Assembly: GCA_947258635.1 (NCBI GenBank)
Contig: CAMYJM010000300.1
Coordinates: 1 to 7,016 of the forward strand
DNA: 7,016 nucleotides
Origin: an uncultured Acidimicrobiaceae bacterium
GTDB taxonomy: Bacteria > Actinomycetota > Acidimicrobiia > Spongiisociales > UBA5794
Direction of reading: 5' to 3'
Shown here in pieces: positions 1-5,066 of this stretch. How positions within the stretch are numbered: the stretch's first letter is position 1; every line of letters starts with the position of its first letter. Under the pieces are notes generated by a model, which saw only the letters and a program-made list of their open reading frames with translations, ran no database searches and was not told the DNA's origin. The position numbers and the translations under genes were made by a program.

Positions 1-9
1 ACTTCGCGG

Positions 10-549
10 TTGGCCGCGGTGAATCGAGCGCATGTCGCCGACGCGCTCACTGCCTCGCGGTTCGTGCTGGCCGTGATTCTCGTCCCGATCGTGGCGCGGG
101 GCGCCTGGTTTCCGGCAGGCGTCGTGGTGGCTGCCGCGTGGTGGACGGACTTTCTCGACGGCCGGGTAGCCCGATCGACCACGGGCAGCCGTCTCGGTGA
201 CTGGGATCCCCACGCAGACACGGCAGTCGGCATCGGCATCCTGATTGGGCTGGCCGGAGGGGGTCACGTGCCCGGGCCGATGTGGTGGCTCGTGATCGGC
301 GGGCTGCTCACGGTGGCCCATCTCGTCACGGGGATCTTTGCGTTCAGCGAGCTGGTTCAGGCCCTCGGCTACGGGCCCCTCCTATATCTGGCTGCGGTGC
401 ACCGCGTCCCCGCCTTCCTTGTCATGGTGGCAACGATCGCGGCCATCCTGGTTCTCGACGCGCAGCGCTTCCGGACGTACACGCTGCCGGCATTCTTCGA
501 TGGTCTCCGGTCGTTCGCGACGCTGGTTGACCCGCGAAAGCGCCGCTAG
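10..549 (+). CDS. CDP-alcohol phosphatidyltransferase-like integral membrane protein, 5' end uncertain
   Basis: A 179-residue hydrophobic protein with several predicted membrane segments (about residues 16-45, 73-110 and 123-150). Around residues 47-70 it carries the CDP-alcohol phosphotransferase signature: D47-x2-D50-G51-x2-A54-R55, then G63, D66 and D70. Family members transfer a phospho-alcohol group from a CDP-linked lipid to an acceptor alcohol in the membrane, using the Asp residues to bind metal ions. Here AR-to-G and G-to-D are one residue shorter each than the canonical x8 and x3 spacing, and the segment reads GDWDPHAD, so this is a divergent member whose substrate I cannot name. 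The start is weak: TTG at 10 or GTG at 19 are possible, neither has a clear Shine-Dalgarno site, and the frame is open to base 1, so the gene may begin outside the window. It ends 14 nt from a convergent gene. Confidence 0.72.
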   Translation: MAAVNRAHVADALTASRFVLAVILVPIVARGAWFPAGVVVAAAWWTDFLDGRVARSTTGSRLGDWDPHADTAVGIGILIGLAGGGHVPGPMWWLVIGGLLTVAHLVTGIFAFSELVQALGYGPLLYLAAVHRVPAFLVMVATIAAILVLDAQRFRTYTLPAFFDGLRSFATLVDPRKRR

Positions 550-563
550 CACCTTTGGCCGGC

Positions 564-860
564 TCAGCCGAGAGTCTGGATCTCGTCGAAGTTGCCGAAC
601 GCCGGATCGGCTCCGATGAGCGCGCTCAGCTTGTCGCCCCATTGCTGCGTTTCGGGCCTGTCGTTGTTCCGCTCGGCCTCTTCTGCGGAGGAGAACTCGA
701 CGATGAGCATGTACCGGCCTCGATTATCGCGGTCGGCGAGGAGCCGGCTGCCTTGATACCCCGGGGCTCTACCCGCCTCGGCTTCATGCCAGTCGGTCAT
801 CAACGCCGCCAGCGCCTTCTCGTCAGATGCGTCTACTGAGATTGTCTGCACGAACCGCAT
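564..860 (-). CDS. Small dimeric alpha/beta-barrel (ABM-like) protein, 98 aa
   Basis: Read on the minus strand from ATG at 860 to TGA at 564-566. The start is well supported: an AGGAGG Shine-Dalgarno sequence lies 5 nt upstream, whereas the frame extension beyond it runs through the divergent transporter gene and has no family-like sequence. The protein begins MRFVQTISV, has a GRYMLIVEF strand at residues 48-56 and a SAEEAERNNDRPETQQW helix after it. That pattern is typical of small ferredoxin-like alpha+beta barrel proteins found in Actinobacteria, which usually dimerise. No catalytic residues can be assigned; relatives include monooxygenase-like and stress-responsive barrels, but I do not claim either activity. 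It is convergent with the upstream phosphatidyltransferase-like gene and divergent from the MFS gene. Confidence 0.8.
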   Translation of the reverse strand: MRFVQTISVDASDEKALAALMTDWHEAEAGRAPGYQGSRLLADRDNRGRYMLIVEFSSAEEAERNNDRPETQQWGDKLSALIGADPAFGNFDEIQTLG

Positions 861-898
861 TCGTCCTCCTCGGTCGGAATCGGCTTCTCCCACCACCG

Positions 899-904
899 AG
901 CGTA
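899..904 (-). promoter_or_regulatory. Possible -10 box for the small barrel gene
   Basis: On the minus strand the hexamer TACGCT fits the TAnnnT -10 pattern and would place the transcription start roughly 30 nt upstream of the AGGAGG-led ATG at 860. No convincing -35 hexamer was seen. Assignment is by position and consensus only. Confidence 0.25.
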
Positions 905-918
905 CCCACCAGCGGGCT

Positions 919-936
919 CCTCGCGCGGGCGCGAGG
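919..936 (+). promoter_or_regulatory. Perfect inverted repeat covering the MFS gene's Shine-Dalgarno site
   Basis: CCTCGCGC-GG-GCGCGAGG is a perfect 8+8 bp inverted repeat. In RNA it would make a GC-only stem apart from one A-U pair, 7 bp with a CGGG loop. Its right arm ends in GAGG (933-936), the only Shine-Dalgarno-like sequence before the MFS start at 946 (9-nt spacing), and it abuts the alternative ATG at 937. It could be a regulator-binding site between the two divergent genes or an RNA hairpin that hides the ribosome site. The repeat is seen; the function is inferred. Confidence 0.45.
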
Positions 937-945
937 ATGGTGGCC

Positions 946-2199
946 ATGGCCGGCCTCTTTGTGGACATCACCCCGTTGCGCCGGTCCCGCGATTTCCGCT
1001 GGCTGTTCGGTGGCCACGCAGTCTCTCGCATCGGGAGCCAGCTGACGATGGTGGCCGCGCCGATCCAGGTGTTCGATCTGACCGGGTCGACGCTTGCCGT
1101 GGGATTGCTCGGGCTCGTCCAGTTTCCGGCGCTCTTCGTGGGCTCGATAGTTGGCGGCCTCTTGGCCGACTCGCGAGACCGGCGGAGCATCCTGCTGGTC
1201 GCGCAGCTGGTCTTTGCTCTGACGAGTGCCGGGCTCGCGCTGAACGCGGCGGTGGCCCGGCCTTCGACCCTCGTGGTTTTTGTGCTCACGGCAATTCTCG
1301 CCTTCATGGCCGGGATCGATTCGCCTGCCCGGAGCGCCGCCATTCCCCGCCTCGTCGAGGCGAGCATTCTGCCCCACGCATTTGCGCTCAATGTGCTGGT
1401 GTTCCAGACGGCGGGCGCAGTCGGCCCGGCGATCGCCGGCATCCTGATCTCTCGCGTCAGCCTGGCGGCGGCTTACTGGGTCGACGTGGCCACGTTCGGC
1501 GTCGCCCTGGTGGCCGTCATGATCCTCTCACCCATTCCGCCGGGCGACGAGGTGCGGCCCGGGTTGCGGTCGATCGCTGAGGGCATCCGCTTCATCAGGA
1601 GCAAGCAGGAGGTGCAGGGCGTCTTCCTGATCGATATCAATGCCATGATCTTCGGAATGCCGCGGGCGTTGTTTCCCGAGATGGGCCTCGAGGTGTTCGG
1701 CGGCGACGAGTCCACGGTCGGATACCTGTTCGCCGCACCCGGGTTCGGGGCGATGCTGGCCAGCCTGACCTCGGGCTGGGTCGGGCGGATCGCCAGGCCG
1801 GGCCGGGCCACGATCGGGGCCGTTTTCCTGTGGGGGATCGGGATCATGGGGTTCGGGCTGACCGCGAACATCTGGCTGGCGCTGGCACTGCTCGCCGTGG
1901 CAGGCGCCGGTGATGCCATCTCGGCAGTGTTCCGCCAGACGATCCTGCAGCTGTCTACACCCGACCGGCTGCGGGGCCGGCTGTCGGCGGTCCAGATCGC
2001 TGTGGTTGCCGGCGGTCCCCGGCTGGGTGATGCCGAGGCCGGACTAGTCGCAGCCGGCTTTGGGCCCCGGGTCGCCGCATGGACGGGGGGCCTGGCGGCG
2101 GCGCTCGGGGCGCTCGTCGTGGGGCGTTACCTTCCCCGCTTCCGGGAGTGGGACCACAGTGAAGCCGAAGCGCAGGACTTCGACGACACCGGCGGATGA
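946..2199 (+). CDS. MFS transporter, probable drug/small-molecule exporter (MFS_3/EntS-like)
   Basis: A 417-residue polytopic membrane protein of usual MFS length with about 12 hydrophobic segments. The opening (DITPLRRSRDFRWLFGGHAVSRIGSQ) and the loop 2-3 motif A, G70-GLLAD75-SRD-R79R80, match the exporter branch related to enterobactin exporter EntS and MFS_3 proteins. The loop with GGPRLGD near residues 349-355 is also typical of this group. These carriers move small molecules out across the inner membrane by proton antiport; the substrate cannot be told from sequence. ATG 946 is preferred because GAGG lies 9 nt upstream and it gives a family-like N terminus; ATG 937 would add three residues but has no room for a ribosome site. 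The acidic tail (EAEAQDFDDTGG) is cytoplasmic. The gene is monocistronic here and divergent from the small barrel gene. Confidence 0.88.
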   Translation: MAGLFVDITPLRRSRDFRWLFGGHAVSRIGSQLTMVAAPIQVFDLTGSTLAVGLLGLVQFPALFVGSIVGGLLADSRDRRSILLVAQLVFALTSAGLALNAAVARPSTLVVFVLTAILAFMAGIDSPARSAAIPRLVEASILPHAFALNVLVFQTAGAVGPAIAGILISRVSLAAAYWVDVATFGVALVAVMILSPIPPGDEVRPGLRSIAEGIRFIRSKQEVQGVFLIDINAMIFGMPRALFPEMGLEVFGGDESTVGYLFAAPGFGAMLASLTSGWVGRIARPGRATIGAVFLWGIGIMGFGLTANIWLALALLAVAGAGDAISAVFRQTILQLSTPDRLRGRLSAVQIAVVAGGPRLGDAEAGLVAAGFGPRVAAWTGGLAAALGALVVGRYLPRFREWDHSEAEAQDFDDTGG

Positions 2200-2232
2200 G
2201 CACGCGCGGCCGCGCCAACAAGTGACAGCGCC

Positions 2233-2244
2233 CTCGATATCGAG
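2233..2244. repeat. 12-bp perfect palindrome between MFS and methionine synthase genes
   Basis: CTCGATATCGAG is a perfect 12-bp palindrome about 90 nt upstream of the methionine synthase start and 34 nt after the MFS stop. It could be an operator for the downstream gene, but a 12-bp palindrome can arise by chance and no regulator gene lies nearby. Confidence 0.3.
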
Positions 2245-2320
2245 TGGCCATCAGGGGGCATCGCTCGGTGAGGAAGAGTATGAAGTGAGACTGCTCCCGT
2301 TGCGTGGAGTTGACTTCCTC

Positions 2321-2326
2321 TAGTGT
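2321..2326 (+). promoter_or_regulatory. Leaderless-type -10 box (TAGTGT) for methionine synthase gene
   Basis: TAGTGT is followed by exactly 6 nt and then ATG at 2333, so transcription would begin at or next to the start codon. No Shine-Dalgarno sequence precedes this ATG, consistent with a leaderless mRNA. A possible -35 is TTGCGT at 2300-2305 with a short 15-nt spacer. TTGACT at 2310-2315 is too close to serve. A weak dyad GGAGTTGACTTCC (2307-2319) overlaps the promoter and may be an operator. Confidence 0.5.
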
Positions 2327-2332
2327 CTGGGC

Positions 2333-3361
2333 ATGTCTTCGATCCTGCCGGCGACGATCTCCGGGAGCCTCCCCAAGCCGGCGTGGCTGGCTCACCGGCA
2401 GCAGCTGTGGGCGCCGTGGGCGCTCGCGGGCGAGGACCTGGCCGAGGCCAAACGCGATGCCGTCCGGGTCGTGCTGCGCGACCAGGAGGCCGCCGGCATC
2501 GACATCGTCACCGACGGGGAGCAGACCCGGCAGCACTTCGTGACGACGTTCATCGAAGGCCTCGACGGCGTCGATTTCGCGACGCGGGCGACGGTCAAGA
2601 TCCGGCAACGCTACGACGCATCGGTGCCGCGGGTCGTCGGCCCGGTGACCCGGCCCCGGCCCGTGTACGTCGAGGACGCCCGCTTCCTGGTGTCCGAGAC
2701 AGACCGGCCGGTCAAGTTTCAGCTGCCGGGCCCGATGACGATGGCCGACACGCTCGCCGACGAGTACTACGGCGATCGGGAGCGCCTGGCAATGGAGTTT
2801 GCCGCCATCCTCAACGCCGAGGCCCGGGAGCTCGTGGCGGCCGGCGTCAGCGTCATCCAGTTCGACGAGCCGGCATTCAACGTATATATGGAGGACGTCA
2901 AGGCGTGGGGGATAAGCGCTCTCGAGCGAGCCGCCGCCGACTTGAGCTGCACCACCGCGGTGCACATCTGTTACGGGTACGGGATCGAAGCGAACATCAA
3001 GTGGAAGGAAACCCTCGGCCCGGAGTGGCGCCAGTACGAGGAGACGTTCCCGGCGCTGGCAACGTCCGCCATCGATCAGGTTTCTCTCGAAGTCGCCCAC
3101 TCGCACGTCCCGATCGAGCTGTTGGGGCTGCTGGGCGGCAAGGACGTCATGGTGGGCGCCATCGACGTTGCCACCGACGATATCGAAACGCCCGAGGAAG
3201 TGGCGGCGACCATCTATCGGGCAATGGAGTACGTGCCCGCCGAGAATCTCGTTCCGTCTACCAACTGTGGCCTCGTTCCGCTGTCGCGCGATGTGGCGCG
3301 CGCCAAGCTCAAGGCCCTCGGTGCCGGAGCGGCGCTGGTGAGGTCTGAGCTCGGCGCGTGA
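2333..3361 (+). CDS. Core-type methionine synthase (MetE C-terminal domain family), 342 aa
   Basis: This protein corresponds only to the catalytic C-terminal half of MetE (about 750 residues when complete) and lacks the N-terminal folate-binding domain. The TIM-barrel zinc site is intact: H211 and C213 in VHICYG, E253 in QVSLEVAHS and C312 in STNCG. The homocysteine-binding region FDEPAF is at 177-182. The family transfers a methyl group to homocysteine to make methionine in the cytoplasm. Short forms (core-MetE, including the MesA-MesD groups described by Price and co-workers) take the methyl group from donors other than methyl-folate, such as corrinoid proteins. The SLPKPAWLA start and general sequence resemble the MesD type, which works with DUF1852 (MesX); no such partner lies in this window. 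The start follows a TAGTGT-N6-ATG leaderless pattern. Function as methionine synthase is likely; the methyl donor is inferred and uncertain. Confidence 0.87.
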   Translation: MSSILPATISGSLPKPAWLAHRQQLWAPWALAGEDLAEAKRDAVRVVLRDQEAAGIDIVTDGEQTRQHFVTTFIEGLDGVDFATRATVKIRQRYDASVPRVVGPVTRPRPVYVEDARFLVSETDRPVKFQLPGPMTMADTLADEYYGDRERLAMEFAAILNAEARELVAAGVSVIQFDEPAFNVYMEDVKAWGISALERAAADLSCTTAVHICYGYGIEANIKWKETLGPEWRQYEETFPALATSAIDQVSLEVAHSHVPIELLGLLGGKDVMVGAIDVATDDIETPEEVAATIYRAMEYVPAENLVPSTNCGLVPLSRDVARAKLKALGAGAALVRSELGA

Positions 3362-3411
3362 TCGGGTCCCGGTCGCGACTTGGCCAAACTCCAGCGGCCT
3401 CGCAGGCGCGG

Positions 3412-3417
3412 TAGCTT
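3412..3417 (+). promoter_or_regulatory. Possible -10 box for the VOC gene
   Basis: TAGCTT fits the TAnnnT pattern and would start a transcript near 3424, giving a leader of about 31 nt before ATG 3455. No good -35 is visible. Weak support. Confidence 0.25.
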
Positions 3418-3454
3418 GGGTCCATACGAACGGCGCGACGAAACGGACACGGTG

Positions 3455-3928
3455 ATGCCCCGGTTAGTCCCCAATCTGTGGTTCGACACGGAAGCCGAGG
3501 AGGCCGCCGAGTTCTACATCTCGGTCTTCTCCAACTCGCAGATCACGCGGGTACTGCGCTACGGCGCCGCCGGGCTCCGGGAAGCGGGAATGGTGATGAC
3601 CGTCGACTTCACGCTCGATGGCCAGCCGTTCACGGCCATCAACGGTGGCCCCCAGTTCCACTTTGACGAGGCGATCTCGCTGCTGGTCGAATGTGCCGAT
3701 CAGGATGAGGTGGATTGCTACTGGACACGGCTTTCCGAGGAAAGCGAGGAGAGCCGGTGCGGCTGGCTGAAAGACCGCTTCGGCGTCTCGTGGCAGATCG
3801 TCCCGGCCGGTCTCGTCGAATTGTTGGGTCATCCAGACTCAGGTCGCGCCGAGCGGGCGATGCAGGCCGTGCTCGGCATGACGAAACTGGATTTGGCGGC
3901 GGTGCACGCCGCAGCTGAGGAAGGTTGA
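3455..3928 (+). CDS. VOC superfamily protein, PhnB / 3-dmu-9_3-mt-like domain
   Basis: A 157-residue protein of normal length for the PhnB-like branch of the vicinal-oxygen-chelate superfamily. Typical elements are PNLWFDTEAEEAAEFYISVF at residues 6-25, the VDFTLDGQPFTAINGGP strand-turn at 50-66, FHFDEAISLLVEC at 68-80, and GWLKDRFGVSWQIVP at 103-117. Many relatives are mis-annotated as 3-demethylubiquinone methyltransferases; they are usually uncharacterised soluble dimers with no proven activity, and I assign none here. ATG 3455 is chosen because homologous sequence begins there; a GGA 7 nt upstream is a weak ribosome site. An upstream TTG at 3380 would add an Arg-rich stretch unlike the family. 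It lies 93 nt after the methionine synthase gene in the same direction and may have its own promoter. Confidence 0.85.
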   Translation: MPRLVPNLWFDTEAEEAAEFYISVFSNSQITRVLRYGAAGLREAGMVMTVDFTLDGQPFTAINGGPQFHFDEAISLLVECADQDEVDCYWTRLSEESEESRCGWLKDRFGVSWQIVPAGLVELLGHPDSGRAERAMQAVLGMTKLDLAAVHAAAEEG

Positions 3929-3988
3929 CTTCGGCAACCTCCAGGGTCGGGGCCCGAGTGGACGGGAGCCCGGGATGCGATTCGTCGT

Positions 3989-4032
3989 GGGTGAGTTCGT
4001 GAGCCTCGGGCCGGCGCGACGCCGATTCACCC
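3989..4032. other. Structured intergenic inverted repeats after the VOC gene
   Basis: GGGTGA (3989-3994) pairs with TCACCC (4027-4032), enclosing a tighter CGGCG-CGA-CGCCG hairpin (4012-4024). There is no T-run after it. It could end the VOC transcript in a high-GC genome or be chance; the rest of the 142-nt gap shows nothing else apart from the promoter at its end. Confidence 0.25.
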
Positions 4033-4058
4033 GCGCAGAGCGAAGGCAGCATCGCGGC

Positions 4059-4064
4059 TAGCGT
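4059..4064 (+). promoter_or_regulatory. Leaderless-type -10 box (TAGCGT) for the pyrophosphatase gene
   Basis: TAGCGT is followed by 6 nt (TCGACG) and then ATG 4071. The geometry matches that at 2321-2326. No Shine-Dalgarno sequence precedes this ATG, so a leaderless transcript is likely. No clear -35 was seen. Confidence 0.45.
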
Positions 4065-4070
4065 TCGACG

Positions 4071-4468
4071 ATGGCCGCTGCGCTGACGATGGTCGTGGAG
4101 ATCCCGAAGGGGAGCCGCAACAAATACGAGATGGATCACAACACCGGCGAGATCTTCCTCGATCGAATGTTGTTCACGGCGACCCGGTACCCCGCCGACT
4201 ATGGGTTCTTCCCGGAGACCCTCGCTGAAGACGGCGATCTGCCTTTCGAGAGGGAGAGGCCGACCACAAAGTCCTCGGGGTGCCGCTGGGTGATCCGGTG
4301 TGGGCTGCCGCCGTGACGTTGGACGACGTGCCGGGGCACCTTTTACGCGAGTTGGAGCACTTCTTCACCGTCTACAAGGATCTGGAGGAGAAGAAGACGG
4401 CCGCGCTCGGGTGGCGGTCGGCGGCGGAGGCGATAGCGGTCATCGAAGCGGCCCGGGCCGCCTACTGA
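4071..4468 (+). pseudogene. ppa: Inorganic pyrophosphatase (family I), broken by internal deletion and frame change
   Basis: Two reading frames together make an incomplete soluble family I pyrophosphatase, the cytoplasmic enzyme that hydrolyses PPi to phosphate. The first frame (from ATG 4071) has VVEIPKGSRNKYE, the DR at residues 31-32, RYPADYGFF and the metal-binding EDGD ending at 4238. It then diverges and stops at 4314-4316. The second frame, joined somewhere in 4239-4261 and ending at 4468, resumes with ADHKVLGVPLGDPVW and HFFTVYKDLEEKK. Compared with the E. coli enzyme, about 26 residues (roughly 80 nt, not a multiple of three) are missing. The loss covers the counterparts of catalytic D70 and D97, and the usual Pro after DGD is replaced by Leu. 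The ends and the promoter are intact, so the event is recent or is an assembly error. Neither product should be an active enzyme; another copy would be expected elsewhere if the lesion is real. Confidence 0.85.
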
Positions 4469-4508
4469 TCACAAATCGACCCGGACACCGACTCGGGACA
4501 CCTCGTCG

Positions 4509-4545
4509 GGCCGCGGGAGCCGCGCCCCGGGCCGGCGGTCCGGCC
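4509..4545. terminator. Two GC-rich hairpins between convergent genes, possible bidirectional terminator
   Basis: The gap between the pyrophosphatase remnant (ends 4468) and the convergent regulator gene (ends 4564) holds two compact hairpins. CGCGG-GAG-CCGCG lies at 4512-4524, with GG/CC pairs outside a mismatch, and GGCCGG-CGGT-CCGGCC lies at 4530-4545. Neither has a T-run, so factor-independent termination is uncertain, but the position suits termination of both transcripts. Confidence 0.35.
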
Positions 4546-4563
4546 GACAAGATCGCCGGTGTC

Positions 4564-4971
4564 CTAGACGTCCCACGCTTCGTCATCGCGTGTCGCTTCG
4601 CGATCGCAGGTTGGGCAATACCAGCGCACCTCGAGCGGTGTCCCACACAGCGTATGGCGCGGGGTCTCCACTGCATCTGAGTCGCCGGCGCCCCACGCGG
4701 TGAGCAGGCTGATGGCACCGGCGAGCTCCTTGCCGGAGGCCGTCAGCGTGTACTCATAGCGCACCGGGCGCTCGCTGTAGGCCTGGGCGATCACCAGGCC
4801 CGCGCCCTCCAGAGCCTTGAGGCGCGAGGAGAGCGTGTTTGGTGCGATGCCCGCTGCCGTTTCGAGCAGATCGTTGAACCGGAGTGGTCCGTGGAGGAGG
4901 GCGTCGATGATCACCAGGGTCCAGCGGTCGCCGACTTTGGAGAGTGCGCTGTGCAAGGGAGAATCGGCCAT
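4564..4971 (-). CDS. HxlR-family winged-helix transcriptional regulator with Cys-rich tail
   Basis: A 135-residue HxlR/DUF24 DNA-binding protein. Its signature runs through residues 7-95: VGDRWTLVIIDALLHGPLRFNDLL, GIAPNTLSSRLKALEGAGLV, then the wing Y-SERPVRYEYTLTASGKEL and a final LLTAWG helix. HxlR proteins bind palindromes as dimers and often sense electrophiles or redox state through cysteines. The usual N-terminal sensing Cys is absent here; instead the tail has H106, C109, C119 and C122 (CPTC), which could bind zinc. ATG 4971 is preferred over GTG 4980 because TAGCGT sits 7 nt upstream of it, as expected for a leaderless start. The gene is divergent from the S1C protease gene, with a palindromic candidate operator in the 95-nt gap, so it probably controls itself and that protease. 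Confidence 0.88.
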   Translation of the reverse strand: MADSPLHSALSKVGDRWTLVIIDALLHGPLRFNDLLETAAGIAPNTLSSRLKALEGAGLVIAQAYSERPVRYEYTLTASGKELAGAISLLTAWGAGDSDAVETPRHTLCGTPLEVRWYCPTCDREATRDDEAWDV

Positions 4972-4978
4972 CGTGAAC

Positions 4979-4984
4979 ACGCTA
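4979..4984 (-). promoter_or_regulatory. Leaderless-type -10 box (TAGCGT) for the HxlR regulator
   Basis: On the minus strand TAGCGT is followed by 7 nt and then ATG 4971. It is the same hexamer found before the pyrophosphatase gene. No Shine-Dalgarno sequence precedes the start. An alternative, longer transcript could start further up near the palindrome at 5028-5043. Confidence 0.4.
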
Positions 4985-5020
4985 GCTCAACCCTCTCGAT
5001 CCTCGGCTTCAGAGATAGGG

Positions 5021-5026
5021 TATACT
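5021..5026 (+). promoter_or_regulatory. -10 box TATACT for the S1C protease gene
   Basis: TATACT matches the TATAAT consensus at 5 of 6 positions and would start transcription near 5033, about 34 nt before the protease ATG. The predicted start falls inside the palindrome at 5028-5043. No good -35 hexamer lies 16-18 nt upstream, so the promoter may depend on another factor or be weak when bare. Confidence 0.5.
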
Positions 5027-5027
5027 T

Positions 5028-5043
5028 GTTACTTGCAAGTTAC
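5028..5043. promoter_or_regulatory. Candidate HxlR operator palindrome
   Basis: GTTACTTGCAAGTTAC contains the perfect 10-bp palindrome ACTTGCAAGT (5031-5040) and is symmetric at 14 of 16 positions. It also reads as a GTTACT direct repeat (5028 and 5039). The TACT...AGT-type dyad resembles operators of HxlR/YodB-like regulators. It lies just after the TATACT -10 box of the protease gene and about 57 nt upstream of the divergent hxlR-type gene, so bound protein should block the protease promoter. Confidence 0.55.
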
Positions 5044-5066
5044 TAGTGACTCCGGGAGAAGACGAG

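Noticed and set aside
861..1442. Upstream extension of the small barrel gene on the minus strand
   Set aside because: The extension runs antisense to the MFS gene and is low-complexity Ala/Arg/Ser; AGGAGG and family similarity both place the start at 860.
2200..2332. Cobalamin or SAM riboswitch upstream of the methionine synthase gene
   Set aside because: The gap is only 133 nt, I see no B12-box or SAM core, and the promoter appears to be leaderless.
1955..3106. Long minus-strand ORF (383 codons) opposite the methionine synthase gene
   Set aside because: Arg/His/Pro-rich composition typical of the antisense frame of a high-GC gene; the + strand frame has complete zinc-site motifs.
2323..3348. 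Second long + strand frame overlapping the methionine synthase gene
   Set aside because: Gly/Arg-rich out-of-frame shadow without any recognisable motif.
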